Positions 16,838-27,940 of a DNA stretch of 37,797 nucleotides are shown piece by piece. Position numbers and translations under genes: made by a program. How positions within the stretch are numbered: the stretch's first letter is position 1; every line of letters begins with the position of its first letter. The stretch comes from Wenzhouxiangella sediminis (GTDB lineage Bacteria; Pseudomonadota; Gammaproteobacteria; Xanthomonadales; Wenzhouxiangellaceae). The stretch covers positions 1-37,797 of the forward strand of contig NZ_QUZK01000054.1 in assembly GCF_003410055.1 (NCBI RefSeq), in the 5' to 3' direction. The notes under the pieces were generated by a model. The model was not told where the DNA came from. It saw nothing but the letters and a program-made list of their open reading frames with translations, and ran no database searches.

Positions 16838-17413
16838 TCAGGCGCTGCCCCGAAGCAGCCCGGCCACCTGCGGCGCCGAACGCGCTTCGATTCCGGCGCT
16901 GAAGAAAGTGGCTTCCTCGAAGCCCGTCAAACGCGCGACGAGCAGGTCCGGGAACTGCTGAATCCGCGTATTGAGATCGCGCACCGCGCCGTTGTAGAAA
17001 CGCCGTGCGTGCGAAAGCAGGTCCTCGGTCTCCACCAATTCACGGGTCAGCTGCTGGAAGTTCTCGGTGGCCTTGAGGTCCGGGTAGTCCTCGGCCAGCA
17101 ACAACAGGCGCCCCAGCCCGGCCGCCAGCGCGACCTCCGCACCGGCCATCGCCTGGGCCTTCTGCTCGCCCTCGGCCTGCTTCGCGCGCGAACGCAGCGC
17201 GGTGACTTCCTCGAGCACCCGCTGCTCGTGCCCGCTGTAGGCCCGCACCGCCTCGACCAGCTGCGGCACCAGGTCATGCCGACGCTGCAACTGCACGTCG
17301 ATATCCGCAAAGCCGTTACGCACCAGGTTCCGCGAGCGCACCAGCCGATTGAAAATCACCACGCCCCACACCAGCAGGACGACCAGCACCACAATCAGGA
17401 TTCCCTCGATCAT
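16838..17413 (-). CDS. lemA: LemA family membrane protein
   Basis: 191 residues from the ATG at 17413; a GTG one codon earlier (17416) is also possible and neither has a strong ribosome site. An N-terminal membrane anchor (IEGILIVVLVVLLVWGVVIFN) is followed by the LemA hallmark (NRLVRSRNLVRNGFADIDVQLQRRHDLVPQLVEAV, in parts) and long helices with the YPDLKATENFQQLTRELVETED and ARRFYNGAVRDLNTRIQQFP blocks. Biochemical role is unknown; the family pairs with DUF2207 or TPM-domain proteins, as here. First gene of a two-gene operon, divergent from the alpha/beta hydrolase. Confidence 0.92.
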   Translation of the reverse strand: MIEGILIVVLVVLLVWGVVIFNRLVRSRNLVRNGFADIDVQLQRRHDLVPQLVEAVRAYSGHEQRVLEEVTALRSRAKQAEGEQKAQAMAGAEVALAAGLGRLLLLAEDYPDLKATENFQQLTRELVETEDLLSHARRFYNGAVRDLNTRIQQFPDLLVARLTGFEEATFFSAGIEARSAPQVAGLLRGSA

Positions 17414-17463
17414 CACTCGATTCTAAGCCAAGGCGTCTTGCGCTGCGTGGGATTGAAGCGCGG

Positions 17464-17659
17464 AAAATCAAAACCTCAAAAACGCAAAGACGCAAAGACG
17501 CAAAGAAACAAAAACATTGGAACCATGGAAAACACGGAATGCACGATAAAAAGAAAACCCAATTTGGTTTTTCCCGTGTTCTTCCGTGTCTTCCGTGGTT
17601 CCAGGTTTTGATTTTGATCTGTCTTTGCGTCTTTGCGTCTTTGCGTTTCCAAGGTTTTG
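17464..17659. repeat. Nested palindromic element: ACGCAAAG arms around an ACGGAAGACACGG palindrome
   Basis: Outer left arm 17464-17505 (AAAATCAAAACC then ACGCAAAG units) pairs with 17623-17659. Inside, GGAACCATGGAAAACACGG (17519-17537) pairs with 17581-17602, and the centre AAAACC...GGTTTT (around 17556-17570) pairs with itself. The whole 196 bp is one imperfect palindrome. It separates LemA from the hydrolase start; no gene is present in the gap. Confidence 0.85.
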
Positions 17660-17707
17660 CCCGCTCACGGCCTTGGCACCACGACAAGACGATGCAACAA
17701 TTCGCTG

Positions 17708-18235
17708 ATGAACGAACGAACGAGAACCGTCATCTTCAGCCACGGTCACGTCTCCGGGCCGCGGAGCATGAAGATCGTCGAGCTGGAGCCCGTCGCGCGC
17801 AAGGCCGGCTTCGAGACCCTCGCCATCGATTACCGCGACCTGCAGGACGACCCGGTCGCACGCGCCGGGCGGCTCATCGAGACCGTCCGCGAGCAAGCCG
17901 GCCCGACCATCCTCGTCGGTTCATCGATGGGAGGCTGGGTGTCCATGCACGCCGCCGAAACGGTCGAGGTCGCCGGCCTCTTCCTGATGGCACCCGCGCT
18001 GTTCCTCGAAGACCGCGTACCCGAGGGCGTGGTCCCCGAGAGCTACACCCCGAAGTCGAGGCAAGTCGCCGTCGTCCACGGCTGGCACGACGACATCATC
18101 CCCTGGCAACACAGCCTGCGCTTCGCCGAAGCCAACAAGGCCGCCCTGCACCTCCTCGACAGCGACCACCGCCTCGAATCCGCCCTGGCCCAACTCAAGG
18201 CGGTCTTCAAGCAGTTCCTGGATCGGGTGGACTAG
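17708..18235 (+). CDS. Small alpha/beta hydrolase
   Basis: 175 residues, ATG at 17708 with no clear ribosome site; the frame extends upstream into the repeat, but homology-like content starts here. Nucleophile elbow GSSMGG (71-76) with Ser73, acid residue Asp128 or Asp129 in VVHGWHDDIIP, and His154 in LLDSDHRL make a complete catalytic triad. The small size and HG near the N-terminus resemble YqiA/RBBP9-like esterases of about 180-200 residues. Cytoplasmic, with no signal peptide. Substrate unknown. It stands alone between two palindromic repeats. Confidence 0.85.
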   Translation: MNERTRTVIFSHGHVSGPRSMKIVELEPVARKAGFETLAIDYRDLQDDPVARAGRLIETVREQAGPTILVGSSMGGWVSMHAAETVEVAGLFLMAPALFLEDRVPEGVVPESYTPKSRQVAVVHGWHDDIIPWQHSLRFAEANKAALHLLDSDHRLESALAQLKAVFKQFLDRVD

Positions 18236-18250
18236 CTGGCGCGGAAGATT

Positions 18251-18514
18251 AGAACCTTTAAAACGCAAAGACGCAAAGCAGCAAAGGACGCTAAGAAAAG
18301 AATAAAGGATTAAAAAGCAGAACCACCGAAGACACAAAATTGAAAAGAACCATCAAGTTGGGATCCAGTGCCTACTCAGGTATCGACCTTGTAGATAGTC
18401 TTCCTGGTTTTTTCATTTTCGGTGCATTCGGTGTTTTCAGTAGTTACTTGGTTTTTTTCATCTTTTCCTTTGCGTTCTTTGCTGCTTTGCGTCTTCGCGT
18501 TTTAGAGATTTTGT
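18251..18514. repeat. Nested palindromic element, long form (copy 1)
   Basis: Outer ACGCAAAG arms (18252-18302 and 18465-18513), inner arms (ACCACCGAAGACAC at 18322-18335 with GGTGCATTCGGTGTTTTC at 18421-18438), and a core hairpin. It is roughly 87-90% identical by eye to 23394-23656 over its full length and in the same orientation. It lies between the convergent hydrolase and acetoacetyl-CoA synthetase genes. Confidence 0.85.
18367..18399 (+). other. Core hairpin of nested element copy 1
   Basis: Stem around an AGGT-ATCG-ACCT inner hairpin. Compared with 23511-23543, two stem pairs changed on both sides (T-A for C-G, A-T for G-C), keeping pairing. Confidence 0.6.
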
Positions 18515-18535
18515 CTGCCCGAAGCAACCCGCCGA

Positions 18536-20485
<1,950 letters not shown>

Positions 20486-20629
20486 GGTTCTGGCTGCAAT
20501 CCGTTGGAAATCCAGCCCCAAAGGGTACCCAACTCGGCCCGGCGCCGTCACCTGTACTTTGGTTCGTCGCCCCACCTCGGCGGAGACCTCGCGTAGAATT
20601 CGGGCTCTCCCAATCGACCGATGGATACC

Positions 20630-21604
20630 ATGAAAAAGATCGCGACCCTGATTCTCCTGGCCGCCCTGGCCTTCCAGGCCCAGGCGCAGAACCCGCGCGT
20701 CTGGCTCGACACCGATCGCGGCCCGATCATCATCGAGCTCTACCCGGACGACTCACCGATCACCGTCGACAACTTCCTGCGCTACGTCGACGACGGCTTC
20801 TACAACGGCCTCATCTTCCACCGTGTCGTCCCGGACTTCATCGTGCAGGCCGGCGGCTTCAACCCGGATCTCCAGTACCAGGAGCCCACGTACGAAGACA
20901 TCGTCAACGAAGCCGACAACGGCCTGGACAACCTGCGCGGCACCATTGCCATGGCAAGACAAAGCGACCCGGACACGGCCTCGTCCCAGTTCTTCATCAA
21001 CGTGACCCAGAACGATATCCTCAACCCGGGCGGCAATACCGACGCGGGCTATGCGGTGTTCGGCGAAGTCGTCCTCGGAATGGACCTGATCGACGACATG
21101 TCGGAACAGCCGAGAAGCTCCATCACCTCCCCGCTCGGCACTTTGAGCGACTTTCCGCGGGACACCCCGGTCATCGAGCGCGCCGTTCGCCTCGACGAGG
21201 GCTTCCCCCTCATGCCCGACCACAGCGGCTCCTGGTACGACCCGCAGACCTCCGGCGTGGGCTTCAACATCGAGATCGCCGACGACAACGGCGGCAACGG
21301 CCCGATCGCCAACGTCTACTGGTACAACTTCGACGAGCAGCGCCAGTTCTGGCTGGTGGGTAGTGCGCCTTTCGAGTACGGCGCCACAGAAGTCACCGTC
21401 GACCTCTCGAGTCACCCGGCGGACGAGGAAGGCGTAGGCTTCCAGAGCCCGCCCGAATCGGACTTCTCCATTTACGGCAGCGTGACGCTGAGCTTCGACG
21501 ACTGCACCAGCGGCAGCGTGGCCTACGACCTGACCGACTACGGCAGCGGCGAGATCGCCATTGCCCGCCTGTCGCGGCCCGACAACTACAGCTGCGAGGG
21601 CTGA
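20630..21604 (+). CDS. Exported cyclophilin-type peptidyl-prolyl isomerase with extra C-terminal domain
   Basis: 324 residues from the ATG at 20630 ([10 protein letters not shown]); an in-frame ATG at 20621 would add three residues and neither has a clear Shine-Dalgarno. Signal peptide with cleavage near AQA-QN (residue 19-20), so periplasmic or secreted. Cyclophilin domain at about 22-185 with [14 protein letters not shown] (63-76) and SSQFFINV. It is followed by an unusual domain (about 194-324) beginning [19 protein letters not shown], with VYWYNF, FWLVG and a late Cys-containing strand. I recall similar SGxWYxPxxSGxGF domains in secreted proteins of related bacteria but know no function. 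A TAGAAT -10-like box is at 20594. The ABC ATPase starts 8 bp after the stop. Confidence 0.9.
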   Translation: MKKIATLILLAALAFQAQAQNPRVWLDTDRGPIIIELYPDDSPITVDNFLRYVDDGFYNGLIFHRVVPDFIVQAGGFNPDLQYQEPTYEDIVNEADNGLDNLRGTIAMARQSDPDTASSQFFINVTQNDILNPGGNTDAGYAVFGEVVLGMDLIDDMSEQPRSSITSPLGTLSDFPRDTPVIERAVRLDEGFPLMPDHSGSWYDPQTSGVGFNIEIADDNGGNGPIANVYWYNFDEQRQFWLVGSAPFEYGATEVTVDLSSHPADEEGVGFQSPPESDFSIYGSVTLSFDDCTSGSVAYDLTDYGSGEIAIARLSRPDNYSCEG

Positions 21605-21612
21605 GCGAGACC

Positions 21613-22563
21613 GTGGCCGCCCTGCTGAGCATCGAGAATCTCGACAAGCGCTACGCGGGCGGCCTGCACGCGCTCAAGTCGGTCGACCTGGCCATCGAGC
21701 GGGGCGAGATCTTCGCCCTGCTTGGCCCCAACGGCGCCGGCAAGACCACGCTCATCAACGTCATCTGCGGTATCGTCACGCCCAGCTCGGGCCGCGTCCT
21801 CGTCGACGGGCACGACACCGTGCGCGACTTCCGCATCACGCGCCGCCATACCGGCCTGGTCCCGCAGGAGCTCTACACCGACATGTTCGAGACCGTGTGG
21901 GACACGGTCAGCTTCAGCCGCGGCCTGTTCGGCCTCAAGCCCGATCCGGCCCACATCGAGCGCGTCCTGCGCGACCTGTCGCTGTGGGAGAAGCGCGATA
22001 ACGCCATCATGACCCTGTCGGGCGGCATGAAACGGCGCGTGCTCATCGCCAAGGCCCTGGCGCACGAGCCCAAGCTGCTGTTCCTCGACGAGCCCACCGC
22101 CGGCGTGGACGTGGAGCTGAGGCGCGACATGTGGCGGTTGATCGAGAAGCTGCGCGAGACCGGCGTGACCATCGTGCTCACCACCCACTACATCGAGGAG
22201 GCCGAGCGCATGGCCGACCGCGTCGGCGTGATTCGCCGCGGCGAGATCATCGTCGTCGACGAGACCGCCTCGCTGATGAAGAAGCTCGGCCGCAAGCACC
22301 TCAGCCTGCACCTCCAGGAAACCATGACCAAACTGCCCGCCTCCCTCGACGACTGGTCGCTGACCCTGGCCGAAGGCGGCCGGCGGCTGGACTACAGCTT
22401 CGCCGCCGAGGAAGAGCACGCCTGCGTGCCCGCCCTGCTCAAACGCCTGCAGGCCGAAGGCATCGAGTTCACCAACCTCAACACGCGCCAGAGCACGCTC
22501 GAGGAAATCTTCGTGGAGCTGGTCCACGAAGAGGAAGACCAGCAGGTGGAGGAAACATCGTGA
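21613..22563 (+). CDS. ABC transporter ATP-binding protein (ABC-2 type)
   Basis: 316 residues, GTG start with GAGCGAGA upstream. Walker [10 protein letters not shown] (38-46), signature LSGGM (135-139), Walker B LLFLDEP (155-161) with Glu160, and a [11 protein letters not shown] switch region. A C-terminal extension (about 230-316) resembles the DUF4162-type tail of DrrA/NodI-like ATPases. It pairs with the permease that overlaps its stop by 4 nt (GTGA). The substrate is unknown; ABC-2 systems of this kind usually export drugs, lipids or polysaccharides. Confidence 0.93.
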   Translation: MAALLSIENLDKRYAGGLHALKSVDLAIERGEIFALLGPNGAGKTTLINVICGIVTPSSGRVLVDGHDTVRDFRITRRHTGLVPQELYTDMFETVWDTVSFSRGLFGLKPDPAHIERVLRDLSLWEKRDNAIMTLSGGMKRRVLIAKALAHEPKLLFLDEPTAGVDVELRRDMWRLIEKLRETGVTIVLTTHYIEEAERMADRVGVIRRGEIIVVDETASLMKKLGRKHLSLHLQETMTKLPASLDDWSLTLAEGGRRLDYSFAAEEEHACVPALLKRLQAEGIEFTNLNTRQSTLEEIFVELVHEEEDQQVEETS

Positions 22564-23336
22564 GCGCGCCCATGCTCAACCTGCGCGGCGCCTGGTCGAT
22601 CTACCGCTTCGAGATGGCGCGCTTCAAGCGCACGCTCTGGCAGAGCCTGGCCACGCCCATCCTCACCACGGTGCTGTACTTCATCGTGTTCGGCTCGGCC
22701 ATCGGCCCGCGCATCGGCGACATCGACGCGATCAATTACGGCGCCTTCATCGTGCCGGGACTGATCCTGCTCACCGTCTTCACCCAGAGCCTGAACAACG
22801 CCTCCTTCGGCATCTACATGCCCAAGTTCTCGGGCACCATCTACGAGATCCTCTCCGCCCCGGTCTCCACGGCCGAACTGGTGCTGGCCTACGTGGGCGC
22901 GGCAGCGACCAAGTCCGTGCTGCTGGGCCTGATCATCCTGGCCACCGCCCAACTCTTCGTGGACCTCAACGTGGGCCACCCGGTGTGGATGCTGGTCTAC
23001 CTGGTGATGGTGGCCTTCGCCTTCAGCCTGGCCGGCTTCATCATCGGCATCTGGGCCGAGGGCTTCGAAGCCCTGCAATTCATCCCGATGCTGGTGGTCA
23101 CGCCGCTGACCTTCCTCGGCGGCGTGTTCTACTCCATCGACATGCTGCCCGAGACCTGGCAGACGGTGAGCCTGTTCAACCCCATCGTCTATATCGTCTC
23201 CGGCTTCCGCTACTTCTTCTTCGGCTCCGGCGACGTCAGCGTCTGGGTCAGCCTCGCCGCCCTGGGCGGCTTCATCGGCCTCTGCCTGGCCATCGTCTCC
23301 TACATCGTCCGCACCGGCCACAAACTCAAATCGTAA
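22560..23336 (+). CDS. ABC-2 type transporter permease
   Basis: 258 residues, GTG at 22560 overlapping the ATPase stop, indicating translational coupling; an ATG four codons later is an alternative. About six hydrophobic segments follow an amphipathic N-terminus ([17 protein letters not shown]). The ABC-2 membrane signature region is seen as [24 protein letters not shown]...[14 protein letters not shown]. It resembles the NodJ/YadH group. Inner membrane. It completes a one-ATPase, one-permease exporter that presumably assembles as a dimer of each. Confidence 0.93.
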   Translation: MSAPMLNLRGAWSIYRFEMARFKRTLWQSLATPILTTVLYFIVFGSAIGPRIGDIDAINYGAFIVPGLILLTVFTQSLNNASFGIYMPKFSGTIYEILSAPVSTAELVLAYVGAAATKSVLLGLIILATAQLFVDLNVGHPVWMLVYLVMVAFAFSLAGFIIGIWAEGFEALQFIPMLVVTPLTFLGGVFYSIDMLPETWQTVSLFNPIVYIVSGFRYFFFGSGDVSVWVSLAALGGFIGLCLAIVSYIVRTGHKLKS

Positions 23337-23348
23337 CGCTCGGTCACT

Positions 23349-23373
23349 GTAGGAGCGGTCTCCAGACCGCGAC
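23349..23373. repeat. REP-like hairpin (GTAGGAGCGG type)
   Basis: GTAGGAGCGGTCTCCAGACC plus GCGAC, with stem CGGTCT/AGACCG. It looks like the GGAGCGG...CCGCGA repeats common in Pseudomonas and Xanthomonas relatives. It lies 12 bp after the permease stop. A degenerate relative is at about 29870-29893. Confidence 0.6.
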
Positions 23374-23393
23374 GGTTGGGAGCTTCGACACTT

Positions 23394-23656
23394 CAAAATC
23401 TCTTGAACGCAAAGACGCGAAGCAGCAAAGAACGCTAAGAAAAGAATAAACAATTAAAGAGCGGAACCACCGAAGACACCGAATTGAAGAGAATCATCAG
23501 GTTGGGATCCGGTGCCCACTCAGGTATCGACCTTGTGGGTGGCCTTCCTGTTTTTTCATTTTCGGTGCATTCGGTGTTTTCGGTGGTTACTTGGTTTTTT
23601 TCCTCTTTTCCTTCGCGTTCTTTGCTGCTTTGCGTCTTTGCGTTTTAAAGGTTTTG
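23394..23656. repeat. Nested palindromic element, long form (copy 2)
   Basis: Same structure as 18251-18514: outer arms 23394-23448 and 23594-23656, inner ACCACCGAAGACACC arm (23466-23480) with its inverted partner (about 23559-23587), and a core hairpin. It lies between the convergent permease and DUF3300 genes. The sequence just outside shows no direct repeat. Confidence 0.85.
23511..23543 (+). other. Core hairpin of nested element copy 2
   Basis: GGTGCCCAC pairs with GTGGGTGGC (including G-U pairs and one mismatch) around AGGT-ATCG-ACCT. See copy 1 at 18367-18399 for compensatory changes. Confidence 0.6.
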
Positions 23657-23662
23657 CCAGCC

Positions 23663-23699
23663 CGAAAAAGACGAAGGCCGGGGACGCTGCCCCGGCCTT
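23663..23699 (-). terminator. Rho-independent terminator of the DUF3300 gene
   Basis: Perfect 10-bp stem AAGGCCGGGG/CCCCGGCCTT (23674-23683 and 23690-23699) with a 6-nt loop. On the minus strand it is followed by CGTCTTTTTC. It starts 25 bp after the DUF3300 stop. Confidence 0.85.
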
Positions 23700-23723
23700 C
23701 TGCCTTGATTGAGTTCTCTGCGC

Positions 23724-25472
23724 TTAACGTCGCTCGCCGTCCCGGCGCGAGCCGCCGCCGTCGCGGGAGCGCGATCGGCTGGAAGAACGCGGGCTGCTGC
23801 TGCGGCTGCGCGAGGGCGCGGACTTCGACGAACGGCTCGGGGCCGAGGCGCGCGAGCGGGGTGCCGAGCGCGACGGGGCCGATTCGCGCACGCTCGAGCG
23901 GCTGCGGCTCGGGGCCGACTGCCGGGTCGGCGCGGAATCCCGCGTGATCACCGAACCCCGCGAAGGCGCCGCGGAGGGGCTGCTGCTCGAACGCGACGGT
24001 GCCGACGAGCGCTCGCGGCTGGAGCCCGCTCGCGTGCTAAGACCACGCGGAATGGCCACCGAGGAACGCTCGCTTCGGCTCGATCGGGAGCTGCGCTCGG
24101 GGCTGGATCTCGGGGAAGAGGAAACGCTCGAGCGCGAGCTGCGTTCGGGAATCGAGCGCGTCGAGGCCCTTTCGCTGCCGCGCGAACGGCTGGTGATCGA
24201 CTCACGCGAGGCCGAACGCGACGGCGTGCTGCGCGACGACGATCCGCTGCGCAGCGACTCGCTCAGCCGGGTGGCCCGGCTAGACGAAGTCGAACGCGTG
24301 CCTTCCGAAGCCCGGCTGCGCGATTCCGCGCGGGCCGGCGCCCGGCCGCTGACCGTACGATCACGCTGCGACTGGATCGTGGCGCGATCCGAGCTGCGCG
24401 TTGCCGAGCGGTCCTCGCTTCGGCTGCGCGTCGCTGCACGCGATTCCAGGCGGCTGCTGCCCTGGCGGGACTCGGTAATTCGGTCCGAGCGCGCCTGCGA
24501 ACGCGAAGCGGCCCGCGAGCGGCTGTCACGATCGAAACTCGAGCGCGCGCGTTGTTCGGCCGCCCACTCGCGGCGCGCCTCGCGCTTGAGCGTGGCCTTT
24601 CGGCCCTGCGCCACGACACGGCTGCTCTCGACGAAGCGGGTCTGCTCCACGCGGCCGCGATAGCTCACGCCGCGGCGATGAACCGGGTTGTGCTTCCAGT
24701 GGCGGGCCTGGTCGAAACGCGCCACCTGGCGACCCGAGTGGAAGCGGTTCTCGCGGTAGTAGTGATGGTGGTTGACCACCACGACCTTGCGCGTCGGCCA
24801 GTGGAAGGAGCTGAAGTAGAAGCTCGGCCGGATGTGGTAGGCATGGCCCCAGTAGAAGCTCACGCCCACGCTGTAGCCCACCGGATGGTGCCAGTAGTGC
24901 GGCCGATAGCTCGACCAGCGCCAGTTGGTATAGATCACGCGCGGGTCGTAGTACGGCACGTAGACCACCCGCGTGCGGGCCGGCTCGATGTAGATGTACT
25001 CGCGTTCGCGAACCACCTTGACGTGATCGTTGCTGCGCAGATGGCCCTGGGAATAGGCCTCCGAGCGCAGGTACTGGATCGAGGCGACCACGTCTTCTTC
25101 CTGGATCAGGAAGGCGTCACCGAGGTCCTGGGTCCACTGCAGGTCCTCGTCCATGCGCCTGAGCAGTTCGGGGAATGCCACCAGTGCTTTCACGCTGGCA
25201 TCCCAGTTCTGGTATTCCACCGCGGCCACGGCGTCCTCGCCGCGCAGGCCGGGATGCTCGCGCGACCAGCGCGCCGCCTGGATCACCTCCAGCGGATAGG
25301 TCGCGGCGATCAGCACGTGCGAGAGCACGCTGTCGGGATACAGCGCGACCGGCGCCAGCATCGAGTCCAGCTCGGCCTGGCTGAAATAGTCGTCGTTGGC
25401 CTGCACCTGGCCGGTGGCACTGCAACCGGCCGTGAGCAGAAGGGCGAGAACCAGCGTCGTGAGCGTTTTCAT
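23724..25472 (-). CDS. DUF3300 lipoprotein with long Arg/Ser-rich tail
   Basis: 582 residues, ATG at 25472 with a near-consensus AAGGAGG seven nt upstream. A lipobox LLLTAGC predicts a lipid anchor on Cys17. The DUF3300 domain covers about 30-200 (SQAELDSMLAPVALYPDSVLSHVLIAATYPLEV; later VVYVPYYDPRVIY). A His/Tyr/Trp-rich part (about 195-270) follows. The last 300 or so residues are almost only Arg, Ser, Ala, Thr, Glu and Pro in SR/RS-type repeats. DUF3300 function is unknown. The tail is highly basic and probably disordered; binding to nucleic acid, anionic polysaccharide or peptidoglycan is possible but unproven. Strong ribosome site and clear terminator suggest a well-expressed monocistronic gene. 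Confidence 0.88.
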   Translation of the reverse strand: MKTLTTLVLALLLTAGCSATGQVQANDDYFSQAELDSMLAPVALYPDSVLSHVLIAATYPLEVIQAARWSREHPGLRGEDAVAAVEYQNWDASVKALVAFPELLRRMDEDLQWTQDLGDAFLIQEEDVVASIQYLRSEAYSQGHLRSNDHVKVVREREYIYIEPARTRVVYVPYYDPRVIYTNWRWSSYRPHYWHHPVGYSVGVSFYWGHAYHIRPSFYFSSFHWPTRKVVVVNHHHYYRENRFHSGRQVARFDQARHWKHNPVHRRGVSYRGRVEQTRFVESSRVVAQGRKATLKREARREWAAEQRARSSFDRDSRSRAASRSQARSDRITESRQGSSRLESRAATRSRSEDRSATRSSDRATIQSQRDRTVSGRAPARAESRSRASEGTRSTSSSRATRLSESLRSGSSSRSTPSRSASRESITSRSRGSERASTRSIPERSSRSSVSSSPRSSPERSSRSSRSERSSVAIPRGLSTRAGSSRERSSAPSRSSSSPSAAPSRGSVITRDSAPTRQSAPSRSRSSVRESAPSRSAPRSRASAPSRSSKSAPSRSRSSSPRSSSRSRSRDGGGSRRDGERR

Positions 25473-25557
25473 GTCGTTTCCTCCTTGCGGCATTCCGCGC
25501 CGCGTGGAGCCTTTGTACCGCGACCTGCCTGAAGTCAGGCTGAACGAGTTCTTTAGC

Positions 25558-25874
25558 TTTCAGGTTTCAGGTTTCAGGTTTCAGGAGAAGCGTGATGGCT
25601 CGTCGCCCCGGGCTTGACCCGGGGCCTTCCATCCGATGGCGCCTTCGGATGGGAGGTCCCGGCTTTCCGCTCCGCTACAGCCGGGACGACGCCTCGGTCT
25701 GGCAGGAGGACGGCACGGCACAACGCGGCGCAGCCGCCCCGCATCGCGCCCCGCGCCGCCCGAACCCCGAACCCGGAACCCCGAACACCCCGCCCCCAAA
25801 ACCCTCGCGGCAAAGCCGCCCACCACCGACCGGCAGTTGCCGCCTGAAACCTGAAACCTGAAACCTGAGACCTA
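25558..25874. repeat. Composite element 1: CCCGG module between inverted CCTGAAA arrays
   Basis: Left array of TTTCAGG units (25558-25585), CCCGG module (25597-25690), CGAACCC/GGAACCC-type short repeats (25760-25800), a CCTCGCGGCAAAGCCGCC hairpin (25803-25820), then a right array of CCTGAAA units (25842-25874). Same order as 33181-33395; 27941-28223 is the inverted orientation. No gene is seen in this 475-bp gap. Confidence 0.85.
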
Positions 25875-25947
25875 AAAACCAAATGTCACATTCCCCCACC
25901 GCTTTCCGACTACCCCGTTAACCGCCCAACATCCGAAAAGAACGAAC

Positions 25948-27927
25948 ATGACAACCAAAACCTCGCTTCGCGCCCTGGCTATCGCCTGTGCCCTGTTTGC
26001 CGCGCCGGCCTGGTCGGCGACCTTCTGGGTCGGTTCATCGACCGCCTGCACAGGCTCCAACGTGCATGGCTCGCTCGGTGCCGCCTTGCTTGCGGCCGCC
26101 TTCAACGGCAGCGAGTCCGACGAAATCCGCCTGACCAACACGCTCTCCTACACCAGCACGGGCGGCCAGGTCACACTGACCGACTGGTCTTCCTCCAGCG
26201 CCGGAACGCTCACCATCGCCGGCGGCTACCCGGACTGCTTCACCAGCGCCTCCGGGCGAACAAGCTTCGGCAGCGGTACAACCACCTCGGTGACCGTCGA
26301 GACCAGTTCCCAGCCCGAATCCGTGGTCACCCTGCGCCGCCTCGACATCAACGGCGCCGGCACCGGCCTGCATGCCACCGGCGGCGCAGTAGTCACCCTG
26401 GACGACGTACGTATCGGCGATAACGAAACCCGGGGCATCTACGTCGCCGGCGGTGCCTACGTGGATATCCAGGCCGATTCCATCGTCGAGGACAACGGCG
26501 ACCGCTACGCCACCGGCAATAGCTGGGGCGGCGGCGTGTACTGCAACGGAACGGGCTCTGAAGTAACCCTCCGCGGCCAGCTTCACCGCAATTCGGCCAA
26601 CTTCGGCGGCAACGCCTACCTGTCCAACGGCTGTTTCATGATGGCGATGGGCGGCTCGACGATCAGTTCCGAAGGCATTGCCAGCCCGGGCGCCGACGAC
26701 GGCGGCGGGGTCTACATCGACGTCGGCGGCGAGTTCTACGCCAACGGCGGCAGCCAGCGCGTGACCCTCACGGGCAACTTCGCCAACAACGGCGCCGGCA
26801 TCTACGTCAAGGGAACGGGAAGGGCCACGCTGGTAAACACCTACCTCCAGAACAACGCCGCCTACGTGGGCGCGGCGATATACGCCATCGACGGCGGCAC
26901 GGGCGGCAGCCCGCAGCTCACCATGGATCGCGCCACGAGCTGTCCCTTCCTGATCAGCTGCTCGGAGATGGAAGGCAACCGCACCGAATCCAGCGTGGTC
27001 TACGTCGACAATTCCTTCGTGCGAATCACGAGCACCCTGATCGAGACGACCTGGACCTGGACCATCATTCCCGACTTCCAGTCCATTTTCCACGGCACCA
27101 ACGGCGCGCTGATCCGCCTGGGCCACGTCGGCATGTACAACAACAACGCCACCGATGCCGTGATCTGGAACGAAGGCGCGCAGTTCGAGATCCTGCACGC
27201 CACCATCGCCCGCAACCAGACCTACGTCGACGGCGGCACACCGCAACCCTCGCGCGCCCTGCTCTCCCAGGGCAGCGGCAGCGCCAACTACCTGCACAAC
27301 TCGATCATCGCCGACTCCACCGGCGTCGACCTGCAGGGCGGATCGGTCCAGTCGGCCTGCAACCTCGTCGACAGCGCCCCCGGCGACCTGCCCTCAGGCA
27401 CCTACTACATCGACACCCCGCAGTTCATCAACATCGCCGGCGGCGACGCCCGCCAGACTTCCGCCTCCCCCGGCGTCGACATGTGTCTGTCCAATCCCCT
27501 GTTCTGGTCGTCCGACCGCGACATCGAAAGACAGACCACCGGCGTCAACAACGCCGTCAACGACCAGGGCAACCCGGGAGAATCCGGCGGCTACTTCGAC
27601 GCCGGCTTCGACGAAAACCATCTCGACGTCGGCGACGACTACTTCACGCTCACCACGACAAAGAGTGGCGACGGCACCGGCTCGATCGTCAGCGTCCCGC
27701 TGGGCATCGCCTGCGGCAGCGACTGCGAGGAAGACTTCTTCAACGGCACCCTCGTCGAACTCTACGCCAACGGAAGCGGAGGCAGCGTCTTCGACGGCTG
27801 GATCAACTGCCCCCTGCCCAGCGGCAACGTCTGCTACATCGCGGTCACCTCGGACACGACGATCTCCGCCACCTTCACCAACGCCGGCGACGAAATCTTC
27901 GCGGATCGATTCCAGTCCGCGCCGTGA
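25948..27927 (+). CDS. Secreted beta-helix protein with bacterial-repeat domain and C-terminal IFxDRF motif
   Basis: 659 residues, ATG at 25948 with a weak AAAAG ribosome site. Signal peptide cleaved near AWS-A (residue 23). The central region (about 60-540) is a right-handed parallel beta-helix of the polymorphic outer-membrane/pectate-lyase-like sort (for example GGGVYIDVGGEFYAN, NNGAGIYVKGTG). A Listeria-Bacteroides-type repeat domain follows (about 565-645; LTTTKSGDGTGSIVS, FDGWINC, TTISATFTN). The protein ends AGDEIFADRFQSAP. No catalytic residues were identified. It resembles the protein at 10355 in architecture and C-terminus, though not as a recent duplicate. Surface location is inferred. 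Confidence 0.82.
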   Translation: MTTKTSLRALAIACALFAAPAWSATFWVGSSTACTGSNVHGSLGAALLAAAFNGSESDEIRLTNTLSYTSTGGQVTLTDWSSSSAGTLTIAGGYPDCFTSASGRTSFGSGTTTSVTVETSSQPESVVTLRRLDINGAGTGLHATGGAVVTLDDVRIGDNETRGIYVAGGAYVDIQADSIVEDNGDRYATGNSWGGGVYCNGTGSEVTLRGQLHRNSANFGGNAYLSNGCFMMAMGGSTISSEGIASPGADDGGGVYIDVGGEFYANGGSQRVTLTGNFANNGAGIYVKGTGRATLVNTYLQNNAAYVGAAIYAIDGGTGGSPQLTMDRATSCPFLISCSEMEGNRTESSVVYVDNSFVRITSTLIETTWTWTIIPDFQSIFHGTNGALIRLGHVGMYNNNATDAVIWNEGAQFEILHATIARNQTYVDGGTPQPSRALLSQGSGSANYLHNSIIADSTGVDLQGGSVQSACNLVDSAPGDLPSGTYYIDTPQFINIAGGDARQTSASPGVDMCLSNPLFWSSDRDIERQTTGVNNAVNDQGNPGESGGYFDAGFDENHLDVGDDYFTLTTTKSGDGTGSIVSVPLGIACGSDCEEDFFNGTLVELYANGSGGSVFDGWINCPLPSGNVCYIAVTSDTTISATFTNAGDEIFADRFQSAP

Positions 27928-27940
27928 TAGGCGCGGAGGG

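Noticed and set aside
23385-23665. Target-site duplication around nested element copy 2
   Set aside because: Flanking 9-mers do not match; the same holds for copy 1, so recent insertion is not supported there.
23709-25532. 607-codon open frame antisense to DUF3300
   Set aside because: Produced by the repetitive Arg/Ser codons of the sense gene.
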